Positions 26,914-35,653 are shown, numbered from the stretch's first letter. The stretch: DNA of 64,000 nt from Tenggerimyces flavus (GCF_016907715.1 NZ_JAFBCM010000001.1:3038001-3102000); one strand, 5' to 3'. Translations and numbers: made by a program. The notes: generated from the letters alone by a model not told the origin.

Positions 26914-26954
26914 ATCATCCCCGCCAGGTCCGGGGACCGGCGGGGAGCAATGAG
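26914..26954 (+). repeat. Family D hairpin, tandem copy 1
   Basis: ATCATCCCCGCC...GGCGGGGAGCAATGAG. Stem CCCCGCC/GGCGGGG continues, after a bulged A, into GGTCC/GGACC. Copy 2 follows at a 60-bp period with the same outer stem and a different, still complementary, inner stem. Confidence 0.8.
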
Positions 26955-26973
26955 GAAAGTCTAGCCACAAATA

Positions 26974-27014
26974 ATCATCCCCGCCATTCCCGGAGGAAGG
27001 CGGGGAGCAATGAG
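26974..27014 (+). repeat. Family D hairpin, tandem copy 2
   Basis: Same outer stem as copy 1 and the same flank GAGCAATGAG; the inner stem is TTCC/GGAA with loop CGGA. Paired changes between the copies indicate selection for structure. It lies between the NYN pseudogene and the DUF6912-type gene. Confidence 0.8.
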
Positions 27015-27073
27015 AGAACACTACCACGGCGGGGCGGGTGAGGACGGGGCGTGGGTTCCGGGATGCTTGACCC

Positions 27074-27565
27074 ATGCGCGTCTATCTCGGGACCACGCTC
27101 GGCGGGTTGGCTGAGGCCGTGAAGCAGGGCGGCTTCGGGCCGGGGCCGCTCGGGGCTCATGCCGTCACGCCCAGGTTGCGGGAGTGGTACGTCGAGGGGG
27201 ACATCGAGGAGCTCGAGTACGCCGCGCTGAGTGAGGCGGCCAAGGCGTCGCTCAGGCTGCTCGCTGCCGACGACAAGACCCCCCGGCGCAGGGTGGTGGT
27301 CGCGGCGGACGTCGAGGACAGCGACGTCCAGCAGACCGCCGACGGGCCCAGGAGTCAGGCAACGGTCGCGCGGGCCATCACGATCCAGCAGATCCAGGCC
27401 GTACACGTCGACGAAGAAGACGCCACGGACACCGTCGACAAGGCGGCGAACGCCATCCAGAAGGCCGATCAGGGCGACGAGGACGCGGAGTTCGTCGTCG
27501 ACGAGGCCGAGGGGTACGAGTTGCTCTGGTTTGCCCGGCAGGAGATTCCGGACCTGCTCCATTGA
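27074..27565 (+). CDS. DUF6912-type conserved protein
   Basis: A 163-residue acidic protein. The N-terminal half (MRVYLGTTLGGLAEAV, AHAVTPRLREWY, EELEYAALSEAAKASLRLL) matches the actinobacterial DUF6912 pattern. The C-terminal half is rich in Asp/Glu and includes a predicted helix, ATDTVDKAANAIQKADQGDE, then a final strand YELLWFARQEIPDLL. No signal peptide or catalytic motif, so cytoplasmic. Function unknown. It stands alone between family D hairpins and the nagZ-like gene. Confidence 0.7.
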   Translation: MRVYLGTTLGGLAEAVKQGGFGPGPLGAHAVTPRLREWYVEGDIEELEYAALSEAAKASLRLLAADDKTPRRRVVVAADVEDSDVQQTADGPRSQATVARAITIQQIQAVHVDEEDATDTVDKAANAIQKADQGDEDAEFVVDEAEGYELLWFARQEIPDLLH

Positions 27566-27609
27566 CGCGCCCGGCACGCCGTAGGTAGGTTTCAGAGACG
27601 GGGAGTTCG

Positions 27610-27624
27610 TCAAAGATTACTTTC
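27610..27624. promoter_or_regulatory. Possible MurR/RpiR-type operator before the nagZ-like gene
   Basis: TCAAAGATTACTTTC contains the imperfect dyad AAAG-ATTA-CTTT 24 bp before the start codon. It shares TTACTT with an AT-rich dyad before murR. Weak, by inspection only. Confidence 0.3.
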
Positions 27625-27647
27625 GGTATGCCCAGCCGGGAGGATCC

Positions 27648-29420
27648 GTGCCCGTATCTCGCCCCGCCCGACGCACCGTCGTCCTCGGTGCCGCCAGCGC
27701 GCTCACGGCGCTTGCCACCGCCAGAACGGCCGAAGCCGACAGCACCGAGCCGTGGGTCCGCCGCACGCTCGCCAGGATGACCGTCGAGCACAAGGTCGGC
27801 CAGCTGTTCGTCAACCACGTTTACGGCGCCGCCGCGGACACCAGCGACGGTCGCAACACGGCCGAGTACGGCGTCGCCACCCCGGCGCAGATCATCGCCA
27901 AGTACCACCTCGGCGGCATCTCCTACTTCACCTGGTCGGCCAACATCGCCAACCCACGCCAGGTGGCGGCCCTGAGCAACGGCCTGCAAAGAGCGGCGCT
28001 CGAAGCGAACGATGTCCCCCTCCTGATCGGCACCGACCAGGAAACGGGCAGCATCGTCCGCATCGGCCCGCCCGCCACCCAGTTCCCCGGCGCCATGGCC
28101 CTCGGCGCCACCCAAGACGTGAGCGCAGCACGGGATGCCGCGGCCATCACCGGCAAAGAGCTCGCCGCGATGGGCGTCAACCAGGACTACGCCCCCGTCG
28201 GCGACGTCAACATCAACCCCGGCAACCCGGTCATCGGCGTCCGCAGCTTCGGCGAGGACCCCGAGACCGTCGCGCGGTTCATGGCCGCCCAGGTCAACGG
28301 CTACCAACGCCAAGCCGGCATCGTCGCCACCGCCAAGCACTTCCCCGGCCACGGCGACACCAGGGTCGACAGCCACACCGGCATCCCCGAGATCACCCAC
28401 ACCCGCGAGGAGTGGGAACGGATCGACGCGGTCCCGTTCAAGCTGGCCATCCAGCAGGGCCTCAAGATGATCATGACCGGCCACCTCGTCTTCCCGGCGC
28501 TCGATCCCGCCAAGGACCCGGCCACGCTGAGCAAGCCGATCATGACCGGCATCCTCCGCCACGACCTCGGCTTCCAGGGCGTGGTCATCACCGACGCCCT
28601 CGGCATGCAGGGCGTCCGCGACAAGTACGGCGACGACCGCGTCCCCGTCCTCGCCATCAACGCCGGCGTCGACATGTTGCTGCGGCCGCCGAGCTTCAGG
28701 GTCGCGTACGAAGCGGTCCTCGAGGCCGCCAAGAACGGCGAGATCACCGAAGCCAGGCTGAACGAAGCCGTCACCCGCATCCTGAGAGTCAAGGCGAGCA
28801 ACCGCGACCCGTTCGTCGACGAAGCACGCGTCGACAGGGTCGTCGGCATCGCCAGCCACCTCACCAGAGCGGCCAAGACGACCAACCGGAGCATCACCGT
28901 CGTCCGCAACGACGCGGCGACCCTGCCGCTCGACAAGAGCCCCAAGAAGGTCTTCGTCACCGGCTACGGAGTCACCGCGACCCAGACCCTCGCCAACGAG
29001 GCCACCAAGAGGGGCCACCAGGCCGGCGTCTTCCAGACCGGCACCAAGCCGTCCAACCTCGCCATCGAGACCGCCGTCACCGGCGCGACGCAGGCCGACC
29101 TCGTGTTCGTTCTCACGATGAAGGCCTGGGACCTCGAGATCACCGACCCTGAGGCCAGGCAGCAGCGGCTCGTCCACGAGCTCGTCGCCACCGGCAAGAA
29201 GGTCGTCGTGGTCGCGGTCCAGGAGCCGTACGACATCGGCTTCCTCGCCGGCGTCGAGACGTTCGTCGTCACCTACGTCCCGACCGTCGGCTCGATCACG
29301 GCCCTCGCTCAGGTCCTCTACGGCGAGATCACCCCCCAGGGCAAGCTCCCCGTCACGATCCCGTCCGGCGAGGACCCGGGCGAGGTCCTTTACCCGGCCG
29401 GTCACGGCCTTACCTGGTGA
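27648..29420 (+). CDS. nagZ: Exported GH3 beta-N-acetylglucosaminidase (NagZ-like)
   Basis: A 590-residue protein from GTG 27648, with GGGAGGA upstream. Tat/Sec-type signal SRPARRTVVLGAASALTALA with likely cleavage near residue 30. GH3 TIM barrel: substrate motif KHFPGHGDT (230-238), the NagZ-specific Asp241/His243 dyad in DSH, and nucleophile Asp316 in ITDALGM. A GH3 C-terminal domain follows (about 385-590), as in Bacillus NagZ but not in short E. coli NagZ. It removes GlcNAc from peptidoglycan fragments outside the cell, leaving MurNAc units for the next gene product. Confidence 0.92.
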   Translation: MPVSRPARRTVVLGAASALTALATARTAEADSTEPWVRRTLARMTVEHKVGQLFVNHVYGAAADTSDGRNTAEYGVATPAQIIAKYHLGGISYFTWSANIANPRQVAALSNGLQRAALEANDVPLLIGTDQETGSIVRIGPPATQFPGAMALGATQDVSAARDAAAITGKELAAMGVNQDYAPVGDVNINPGNPVIGVRSFGEDPETVARFMAAQVNGYQRQAGIVATAKHFPGHGDTRVDSHTGIPEITHTREEWERIDAVPFKLAIQQGLKMIMTGHLVFPALDPAKDPATLSKPIMTGILRHDLGFQGVVITDALGMQGVRDKYGDDRVPVLAINAGVDMLLRPPSFRVAYEAVLEAAKNGEITEARLNEAVTRILRVKASNRDPFVDEARVDRVVGIASHLTRAAKTTNRSITVVRNDAATLPLDKSPKKVFVTGYGVTATQTLANEATKRGHQAGVFQTGTKPSNLAIETAVTGATQADLVFVLTMKAWDLEITDPEARQQRLVHELVATGKKVVVVAVQEPYDIGFLAGVETFVVTYVPTVGSITALAQVLYGEITPQGKLPVTIPSGEDPGEVLYPAGHGLTW

Positions 29421-29481
29421 CGTCACGACCGTTCACCCCGCACACTGCTGACCAGCGAGTACGCCCGAAATCGGAGGACAC

Positions 29482-30819
29482 GTGATGGTTGGGAACGAAA
29501 ACGCCGGCGGTGCATCCCGCCGGGCGGTGCTCGCGTCCGCCCTGACCGGAGGCGCCGCGATGACGCTCGCGGCGACCAGCGCCAGCCCCGCCCACGCCGA
29601 GCCGCAGGCGCAGCGCGGCAGCCAGGGCCACGTACGCCCAGGCGCCGACGTCGCCGCCGCGGCCGACTGGGACATGCTCAAGGGCACCAAGCTCGGCGTC
29701 TTCAGCAACCCCACCGGCGTCCTCAAGGACACCCGCCACATCGTCGACGACATGGCGATCGCCGACGGGCTGAACATCGTCGGCATCTTCGGCCCCGAGC
29801 ACGGCTTCCGCGGCAGCGCCCAGGCCGGCGGCTCCGAGGGCGACACGGTCGACCCGCGCACCCAGCTGCCGGTGTACGACGCGTACGGCGCCAACCGCGA
29901 CAAGCTCCAGCGCCTGTTCACCAAGGCCGGCGTCGAGACCATGGTGTTCGACATCCAGGACGTCGGCGCCCGCTTCTACACCTACATGTGGGCGCTCTAC
30001 GACTCCATGGCCGTCTGCGCGAGGCTCGGCATCAAGTACGTCGTGCTCGACCGCCCCAACCCGGTCGGCGGCCGCGCCGATGGCGGCATGATGCTGCCCG
30101 AGTGGACCTCCGGCGTCGGCAAGCGCGAGGTCTGCCAGCAGCACGGCATGACGATGGGGGAGCTGGCCCGCTTCTACAACGGCGAGTTCCTTCCGAAGGA
30201 CGCCGACCCCGGCAAGGCGGTCGACCTCACCGTGATCAAGTGCAAGGGCTGGCGCCCCGACAGCCGCGCCCATGAGAGCGGCCTGCCGTGGATCCCGCCG
30301 AGCCCGAACATGCCCACGCCGGACACCGCGCTCGTCTACTCCGGCACCTGCATGTTCGAGGGCACGAACCTGTCCGAGGGCAGAGGTACCACGAGGCCGT
30401 TCGAGTTCATCGGCGCCCCGTACCTCGACTACCACTGGGGCGACCGGCTGAACGCGTACGGCCTCCCCGGCATCGAGTTCCGCGAGGCGTACTTCGTTCC
30501 CACGTTCAACAAGTACGTCAACGAGGTCTGCGCCGGCGTCCAGCTGCACATCACCGACATCTGGGACTACGAGCCGGTCCCCACCGCGGTCGCGATGCTC
30601 GTCGAGGCGAAGAAGTACGACAAGTTCGCCTGGCGGTACGACACGTACGACCCGGCTCGCCCGTACTGGATCGACAAGCTCTCCGGCTCCACAAGGCTTC
30701 GCACGATGATCGACGCCGGCGCCACCACCGACGAGGTCATCGGCGCCTGGAAGGCCGAGCTCAAGGCGTTCGACAAGCAGCGCAAGCCGTACCTGATCTA
30801 CCCGGGCCGGCGGGGCTGA
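29482..30819 (+). CDS. namZ: NamZ-type exo-beta-N-acetylmuramidase (DUF1343, GH171)
   Basis: A 445-residue protein. A Tat signal (ASRRAVLASALTGGAAMTLA) ends near AHA. The DUF1343 domain fills the rest: KLGVFSNPTGV, GIFGPEHGFRG, VFDIQDVGARFYTY, VLDRPNPVGG, and SPNMPTPDTALVYSGTCMFE. In Bacillus NamZ the Glu of a GPEHG-type motif is the proposed catalytic acid. NamZ releases terminal MurNAc from peptidoglycan chains and works alternately with NagZ; gene order next to nagZ repeats the Bacillus arrangement. A CDS starting at ATG 29485 is equally possible. Confidence 0.92.
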   Translation: MMVGNENAGGASRRAVLASALTGGAAMTLAATSASPAHAEPQAQRGSQGHVRPGADVAAAADWDMLKGTKLGVFSNPTGVLKDTRHIVDDMAIADGLNIVGIFGPEHGFRGSAQAGGSEGDTVDPRTQLPVYDAYGANRDKLQRLFTKAGVETMVFDIQDVGARFYTYMWALYDSMAVCARLGIKYVVLDRPNPVGGRADGGMMLPEWTSGVGKREVCQQHGMTMGELARFYNGEFLPKDADPGKAVDLTVIKCKGWRPDSRAHESGLPWIPPSPNMPTPDTALVYSGTCMFEGTNLSEGRGTTRPFEFIGAPYLDYHWGDRLNAYGLPGIEFREAYFVPTFNKYVNEVCAGVQLHITDIWDYEPVPTAVAMLVEAKKYDKFAWRYDTYDPARPYWIDKLSGSTRLRTMIDAGATTDEVIGAWKAELKAFDKQRKPYLIYPGRRG

Positions 30820-30824
30820 CGGCC

Positions 30825-32573
30825 ATGAAGGCCCGCCTGGCAGCAGCCTTCGTCGCCGCCACCGCGCTCGTCCTGGCCGGTATCGTGCCCGCGCAGGCAG
30901 GTCGCGGCCAGGACCGCGGCTTCGACGAGCCCTACACCGGGTTCGCGCCTCCGAACACCAAGCTCCGCGCAGCAAGCCCCGAGGAGGCAGGTCTGAACGC
31001 CGGGACGTTGACCGAACTGGTCGACAAGCTCAAGGGGTACATGGAGCCGCAGGGCACCCAGAAGCCGATCTACCCCGGCGCGGTCGTGCTGGCCGCCCAC
31101 GACGGCGAGGTCGCGCTGCTCGAGGCGATGGGCAAGGCGGTCAAGTACACCGACTTCCAGGGCACCGAGCTGCCCGCCGACCAGCAGGTCGCCATGCGTA
31201 CGGACACGATCTTCGACATGGCCAGCGTGTCCAAGTTGTTCACCTCGATCGTGATCATGCAGCAGGTCGAGAAGGGGCGCATCGACCTCGACCGGCCCGT
31301 CTGGACCTACCTCAAGCCGTTCAAAGCGAACGGCAAGGAAGCCGTCACGGTGCGCCAGCTGCTCACCCACACGTCCGGCCTGCCGTCCTGGGTCGCGCTC
31401 TGGCGCCTCTACCCGGACAAGGCGTCGCGGATCCACGCGACGCTGACGATCGCCCCGCAGGCGCCGCCGGACACGCGCTACACCTACTCCGACCTCAACC
31501 TGATCACGCTCGGCGTCCTCGCCGAGCACGTCAGCGGCAAGTCGCTCGACCAGCTCGTCAGCGACGGCATCTCCGAGCCGCTCGGCATGGTCGACACCGG
31601 CTACAACCCGCCCGCGAGCAAGCTCGACCGGATCGCGGCGACCGAGTACGAGTCCGCCCCGCCGCGCGGCATCGTCCGCGGCAGCGTGCACGACGAGAAC
31701 GCCTGGTCGCTCGGCGGCGTCGCCGGCCATGCCGGCATCTTCTCCACCGCGAGCGACCTCGCGATCCTCTGCCAGACGATCCTCAACGGCGGCCGCTACG
31801 ACCGGCACAAGATCCTCAGCCGCGAGTCGGTCGAGGCGATGATCACGAACTACAACCAGAAGTTCCCGAACAACTCGCACGGGCTGGGCTTCGAGCTGGA
31901 CCAGCTCTGGTACATGTCCGGGCTCTCCTCGCCGCACACGGCCGGGCACACCGGCTTCACCGGCACGAGCCTCGTCATCGACCCGATGTCGCGAACGTTC
32001 GTCGTGCTGCTCACCAACCGCGTGCACCCGAGCCGCGACTGGAGCTCGGCGACGATGAAGTTCGCGCGGCAGACGGCGGCGCAGTACGTCGCCCGAGCGG
32101 TCAAGGTCACGCCCCGCAAGGGCGAGACGGCGTGGTTCTCCGGGCTGGTGGACGCGTCGACGGCAACGCTCACGCTGCCGGTCGACCTGCGCAGCGAGAG
32201 CACCAAGCTGACGTTCTCCCAGTTCGTGGAGACCGAGCGCTCCGACTGGCTTACGCTCGAACTGTCTCGAGACGGTGGGACAACCTGGGCTCCCGTTCCG
32301 TTCGAGACGCGGTCGAAGGACGGCGCGGAGTCGGCGTACACCGGACAGATCTCCGGTTTCAACGGCCGGGAGTGGCGAACGGTGCGGGCAGACCTCGCCG
32401 GGCCGCCTGGACCGGTCCAGCTCCGCTGGCGGTACACGTCCGACACGCTCTACCAGGGCCGTGGCGTGTACGTCGACGCGATCAGGCTCTCCGACGCCCA
32501 GGGTGTCCTGGTCGACGGGGAGAGCGAGGCCGAGCGCTTCACCGCGGTGGGCTTCGCCGCGGCCACGCGCTGA
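30825..32573 (+). CDS. Exported serine hydrolase (beta-lactamase/AmpH-like) with C-terminal beta domain
   Basis: A 582-residue protein starting 5 bp after the namZ stop. Sec signal of about 26 residues (MKARLAAAFVAATALVLAG). The class C beta-lactamase fold has SxxK as SVSK (Ser134, Lys137), YxN replaced by YSD, and the third motif HTG. GLPSWVALW and a C-terminal jelly-roll-like domain (about 440-582) complete it. Homologues in muropeptide loci (Bacillus YbbE/AmlD type) are thought to act on peptide stems or lactyl-linked peptides. Role here inferred from context: peptide trimming before MurNAc uptake. Confidence 0.85.
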   Translation: MKARLAAAFVAATALVLAGIVPAQAGRGQDRGFDEPYTGFAPPNTKLRAASPEEAGLNAGTLTELVDKLKGYMEPQGTQKPIYPGAVVLAAHDGEVALLEAMGKAVKYTDFQGTELPADQQVAMRTDTIFDMASVSKLFTSIVIMQQVEKGRIDLDRPVWTYLKPFKANGKEAVTVRQLLTHTSGLPSWVALWRLYPDKASRIHATLTIAPQAPPDTRYTYSDLNLITLGVLAEHVSGKSLDQLVSDGISEPLGMVDTGYNPPASKLDRIAATEYESAPPRGIVRGSVHDENAWSLGGVAGHAGIFSTASDLAILCQTILNGGRYDRHKILSRESVEAMITNYNQKFPNNSHGLGFELDQLWYMSGLSSPHTAGHTGFTGTSLVIDPMSRTFVVLLTNRVHPSRDWSSATMKFARQTAAQYVARAVKVTPRKGETAWFSGLVDASTATLTLPVDLRSESTKLTFSQFVETERSDWLTLELSRDGGTTWAPVPFETRSKDGAESAYTGQISGFNGREWRTVRADLAGPPGPVQLRWRYTSDTLYQGRGVYVDAIRLSDAQGVLVDGESEAERFTAVGFAAATR

Positions 32574-32688
32574 AGCGCTTCGACGACAGGCGGTATCCAA
32601 CCCGTTCACTCGGGTCAAGCGTTGGTGAAAAGTGTTGGGAACGTGATCCTTGCCTACGGCGTTCCGGCGCGTAACGTCGAAGGTACGT

Positions 32689-32697
32689 GTAATTTAC
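32689..32697. promoter_or_regulatory. Candidate MurR autoregulatory operator
   Basis: GTAATTTAC, a 9-bp dyad within a wider GGTA...TACC dyad, 9-17 bp before the murR start. It is strikingly AT-rich for this genome. RpiR-family operators are AT-rich dyads, so autoregulation is plausible. Confidence 0.4.
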
Positions 32698-32705
32698 TTA
32701 CCATC

Positions 32706-33647
32706 ATGCCGAAGAGTTCGAAGGTTCCTGTGGGAGCGGATCCCCTCGCCGAGGGCGTCGTGATCCGCATCCGAGCGCTGTCTCCATCCTTGTCGCCCGC
32801 CGAGCAGCGCGTAGCGGCTCTCGTGCTGGAGGACCCGTCCCGCGCTGCGGGACGCACGATCACCGAGCTGGCTCGCGCGGCTGGCACGTCGGAAACGACC
32901 GTGATCCGGTTCTGCAAGGCGCTCGGGCTCGCGGGCTATCCCGACCTTCGGCTCCGGCTCGCCGCGGAGTCCGCGCGCGAGTCCGTTCGCGACAGCGAAC
33001 GAGGCCGCGTCGTCGGGACGGACATCGGCCCGGACGACACGATGGAGCAGATCGTCGAGAAGATCGCGTTCGCCGACTCCAAGGCCGTGGAGGAGACCGC
33101 GCGACAGCTCGACGTCGAGCTGCTCGAGCAGGTCGCCGACCTGATGTCGAACGCCGGCCGCATCGACGTCTTCGGCGTCGGCGCGAGTGGTTTCGTGGCG
33201 GCCGACCTGCAGCAGAAGCTGCACCGGATCGGGCGGTATGCGTTCGCCTGGCCGGACACCCACGTCGCGCTGTCCAGCGTGGCGCTGCTCGGACCGGGCG
33301 ACATCGCGTTCGGCATCTCGCACTCCGGGGCCACGTCGGAAACGATTGATGTGCTCTCGGTCGCGCGCCGGCGCGGCGCCACGACGGTCGCGCTGACGAA
33401 CTTCCCCCGCTCGCCGATCTCCGACGTCGCCGACCACGTGCTGACGACCGCGGCGCGCGAGACGACGTTCCGTTCCGGCGCGACGGCGAGCCGGATCGCA
33501 CAGCTGACCGTGGTCGACGCGCTGTTCGTCGGCGTCGCCCGCAAGCACTACCGCGAGACCGTGGACGCATTGGAGGTCACGCTCGAGGCGATCGGCGACC
33601 ACAGGTTGCCGTCCAGCAGGGGGGCCAACCGGGGGCGGCGCAAGTGA
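32706..33647 (+). CDS. murR: MurR/RpiR-family transcription regulator with SIS domain
   Basis: A 313-residue protein. The N-terminal RpiR HTH covers about 20-90 (LSPAEQRVAALVLEDPS, TITELARAAGTSETTVIRFC). The C-terminal SIS sugar-phosphate-sensing domain covers about 130-275 (RIDVFGVGASGFVAADLQQK, ISHSGATSETIDVLSVAR). Such proteins repress catabolic genes until the sugar phosphate is present. The gene lies directly ahead of murQ and behind nagZ-namZ-hydrolase, so MurNAc-6-phosphate is the expected inducer. AT-rich dyads before murR and before the nagZ-like gene are candidate operators. Confidence 0.9.
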   Translation: MPKSSKVPVGADPLAEGVVIRIRALSPSLSPAEQRVAALVLEDPSRAAGRTITELARAAGTSETTVIRFCKALGLAGYPDLRLRLAAESARESVRDSERGRVVGTDIGPDDTMEQIVEKIAFADSKAVEETARQLDVELLEQVADLMSNAGRIDVFGVGASGFVAADLQQKLHRIGRYAFAWPDTHVALSSVALLGPGDIAFGISHSGATSETIDVLSVARRRGATTVALTNFPRSPISDVADHVLTTAARETTFRSGATASRIAQLTVVDALFVGVARKHYRETVDALEVTLEAIGDHRLPSSRGANRGRRK

Positions 33648-33676
33648 GGCGGCTCTCCGACGCGGAGGAGGCACCG

Positions 33677-34615
33677 ATGGCGGTGGTCCGAGTCACGTCG
33701 CCGACAGAGACACGCAATCCACGTACGTACGACATCGACCGGCTGTCCACGCTCGAGGTTCTGCGGCTCATCAACGACGAGGACCATCGGGTGCCGGGCG
33801 CCGTGCGCGCCGTGTTGCCCCGCCTCGCGGTGGCCGTCGACCTGGCGGTCGAGGCGTTGCGCGGCGGCGGGCGCGTGCACTATGTCGGCGCGGGAACGTC
33901 CGGTCGGCTCGCGGTGATGGACGCCGCCGAGCTGCCGCCGACGTTCGCGGCTCCAGCGGACTGGTTCGTCACCCATGTGGCCGGCGGGCCGAGCTCGCTG
34001 CTGCAGGCGATCGAGAACGCCGAGGACAACGAAGAGGCCGGCAGCGCCGAGATGGAGGCGTCGGTCAAGGCCGGCGACATCGTCGTGGGCCTCGCCGCGA
34101 GTGGGCGGACCCCGTTCGTTGCCGCGGCCCTGCGTACGGCCCGGCGGCTCGGGGCCTCGACGGCGCTGATCACGGCCAACCCGGGCACGCCGGTGGGTGC
34201 GGAGGTCGACGTGTTCCTCGCGTTCGACACCGGCCCGGAGGTCGTGGCGGGGTCGACGCGGATGAAGGCGGGTACGGCGCAGAAGCTGGTGTTGAACGCG
34301 TTCTCGACCGCGGTGATGGTGCGGCTGGGGCGTACGTACTCCAACCTCATGGTCGACATGGTCGCGACCAACGCCAAGCTGCGCGGCCGGACGCTTGCGA
34401 TCCTGGCCGAGGCGACCGGGCTCGACGAGGACACCGGTGCCCGCGTCCTGACCGAGGCCGGCGGCGAGCTGAAGACCGCGATCGTGTCGGTGCTCGCCGG
34501 CGTCGACCCGAGCGACGCGCGTTCTGCCCTGGAAACGTCCGAGGGCCATGTTCACGCCGCATTGACCGCGCTCGGTGTGGCGTCGAACGCGCAGCGCGAG
34601 CGCGAAGCGCAGTAG
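33677..34615 (+). CDS. murQ: N-acetylmuramic acid 6-phosphate etherase
   Basis: A 312-residue protein from ATG 33677, with GGAGGAGG 5 bases before it. It cleaves the lactyl ether of MurNAc-6-phosphate to GlcNAc-6-phosphate and lactate in the cytoplasm. Family signatures: VHYVGAGTSGRLAVMDAAEL (SIS sugar-phosphate site, about 70-90), DNEEAGSAEM (the etherase glutamate region, about 118-128), AASGRTPFV and GSTRMKAGTAQKL. Fully intact. Neither a kinase (MurK/AnmK) nor a MurP PTS permease is in this window, so phosphorylation and uptake genes must be elsewhere. Confidence 0.95.
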   Translation: MAVVRVTSPTETRNPRTYDIDRLSTLEVLRLINDEDHRVPGAVRAVLPRLAVAVDLAVEALRGGGRVHYVGAGTSGRLAVMDAAELPPTFAAPADWFVTHVAGGPSSLLQAIENAEDNEEAGSAEMEASVKAGDIVVGLAASGRTPFVAAALRTARRLGASTALITANPGTPVGAEVDVFLAFDTGPEVVAGSTRMKAGTAQKLVLNAFSTAVMVRLGRTYSNLMVDMVATNAKLRGRTLAILAEATGLDEDTGARVLTEAGGELKTAIVSVLAGVDPSDARSALETSEGHVHAALTALGVASNAQREREAQ

Positions 34616-34714
34616 CGTAACGACCACTTGCCTACCGTCGCGCCGGGCGACAAGGTGGGTTGTTGACGCGCGCCTCTTCCCCGATTGAGCGCGCCAGAGG
34701 GCTGGGAGTTGTCC

Positions 34715-35635
34715 ATGCCACAGGCGATTTGGAAGGGATCCGTCTCCTTCGGAATGGTGACGATCCCGGTCAAGGTGTACGCCGCCACGCAGGAGAAGGA
34801 CATCTCCTTCCGTCAGGTGCACGCCGAGGACGGTGGCCGGATCCGGTACAAGCGGGTCTGCGACATCGACGGCGAGGAGGTGCCGTACTCCGACATCGCG
34901 AAGGGCTACGAGCTTCCCGACGGCGGGATCGTGATCCTGACGTCGGAGGACTTCGGCGAGCTACCGTTGCCGAGCCGGCACAGCATCGAGGTACTGGAGT
35001 TCGTCCCAGCGGATGACTTCGACCCGATCTACGTGGCGCGTTCGTATTACTTGCAGGCCGAGGGGCCCGGCGCGAAGCCGTACGTCCTGCTGCGCGACGC
35101 GCTGGAGAACACCGGCCAGGTCGCCGTTGTCAAGGTCGCCTTGCGCAACCGGGAGTCGCTCGCGATCGTCCGGAACAAGAACGACTCCCTGGTGCTGCAG
35201 ACGATGCTGTGGCCCGACGAGGTCCGCGACGACGCCACCGTGGCGCCGCCGGCGGACGTCGAGGTGCGGCCGCAGGAGGTCGCGATGGCCGAGTCGTACA
35301 TCCAGACCCTGTCGACGGTGTTCGACCCGGACCGGTACCACGACGAGTACCGCAAGGCGCTCGAGGAGCTGATCGAGGCCAAGACCGAGGGCCGCGCTGT
35401 CGAGGCGGTGGAAGAGGTCGCCCCGGCCGGTGAGGTCGTCGACCTGATGGCCGCGCTGCAGGCCTCGGTCGACGCGGCCCGCAAGCGCCGCGGCGAGGCT
35501 CCCAGGGAGGCCCCGGAGGAGAAGGCCCCGGCTGCGAAGAAGGCCGCCGCGAAGAAGGCGCCGGCCAAGAAGGCCGCCGCGAAGAAGACGACGGCGAAGA
35601 AGGCGGCCAAAGCTCCGGCTCGCAAGTCCGCCTGA
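34715..35635 (+). CDS. ku: Ku protein for non-homologous end joining
   Basis: A 306-residue protein; ATG 34715 has GGGAG 6 bases before it and gives the family start MPQAIWKGSVSFGMVTIPV. The Ku core (1-255) includes IRYKRVCDIDGEEVPYSDI and YYLQAEGPGAKPYVLL. The homodimer encircles broken DNA ends and recruits ligase LigD. The last ~45 residues are Lys/Ala-Pro repeats of KKAA type, a basic tail known to promote DNA threading in actinobacterial Ku. No ligD gene is nearby in the window. Strong palindromes follow the stop. Confidence 0.95.
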   Translation: MPQAIWKGSVSFGMVTIPVKVYAATQEKDISFRQVHAEDGGRIRYKRVCDIDGEEVPYSDIAKGYELPDGGIVILTSEDFGELPLPSRHSIEVLEFVPADDFDPIYVARSYYLQAEGPGAKPYVLLRDALENTGQVAVVKVALRNRESLAIVRNKNDSLVLQTMLWPDEVRDDATVAPPADVEVRPQEVAMAESYIQTLSTVFDPDRYHDEYRKALEELIEAKTEGRAVEAVEEVAPAGEVVDLMAALQASVDAARKRRGEAPREAPEEKAPAAKKAAAKKAPAKKAAAKKTTAKKAAKAPARKSA

Positions 35636-35653
35636 GTCCGCTTGCTGCTAGGT

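Noticed and set aside
26914-27014. A two-repeat type I-E-like CRISPR array (ATCATCCCCGC...GCGGGGAGCA, period 60)
   Set aside because: The parts between the stem arms covary as an inner stem and the flanks of both units are alike, so the variable part is not a spacer. Only two units, no cas genes in the window.
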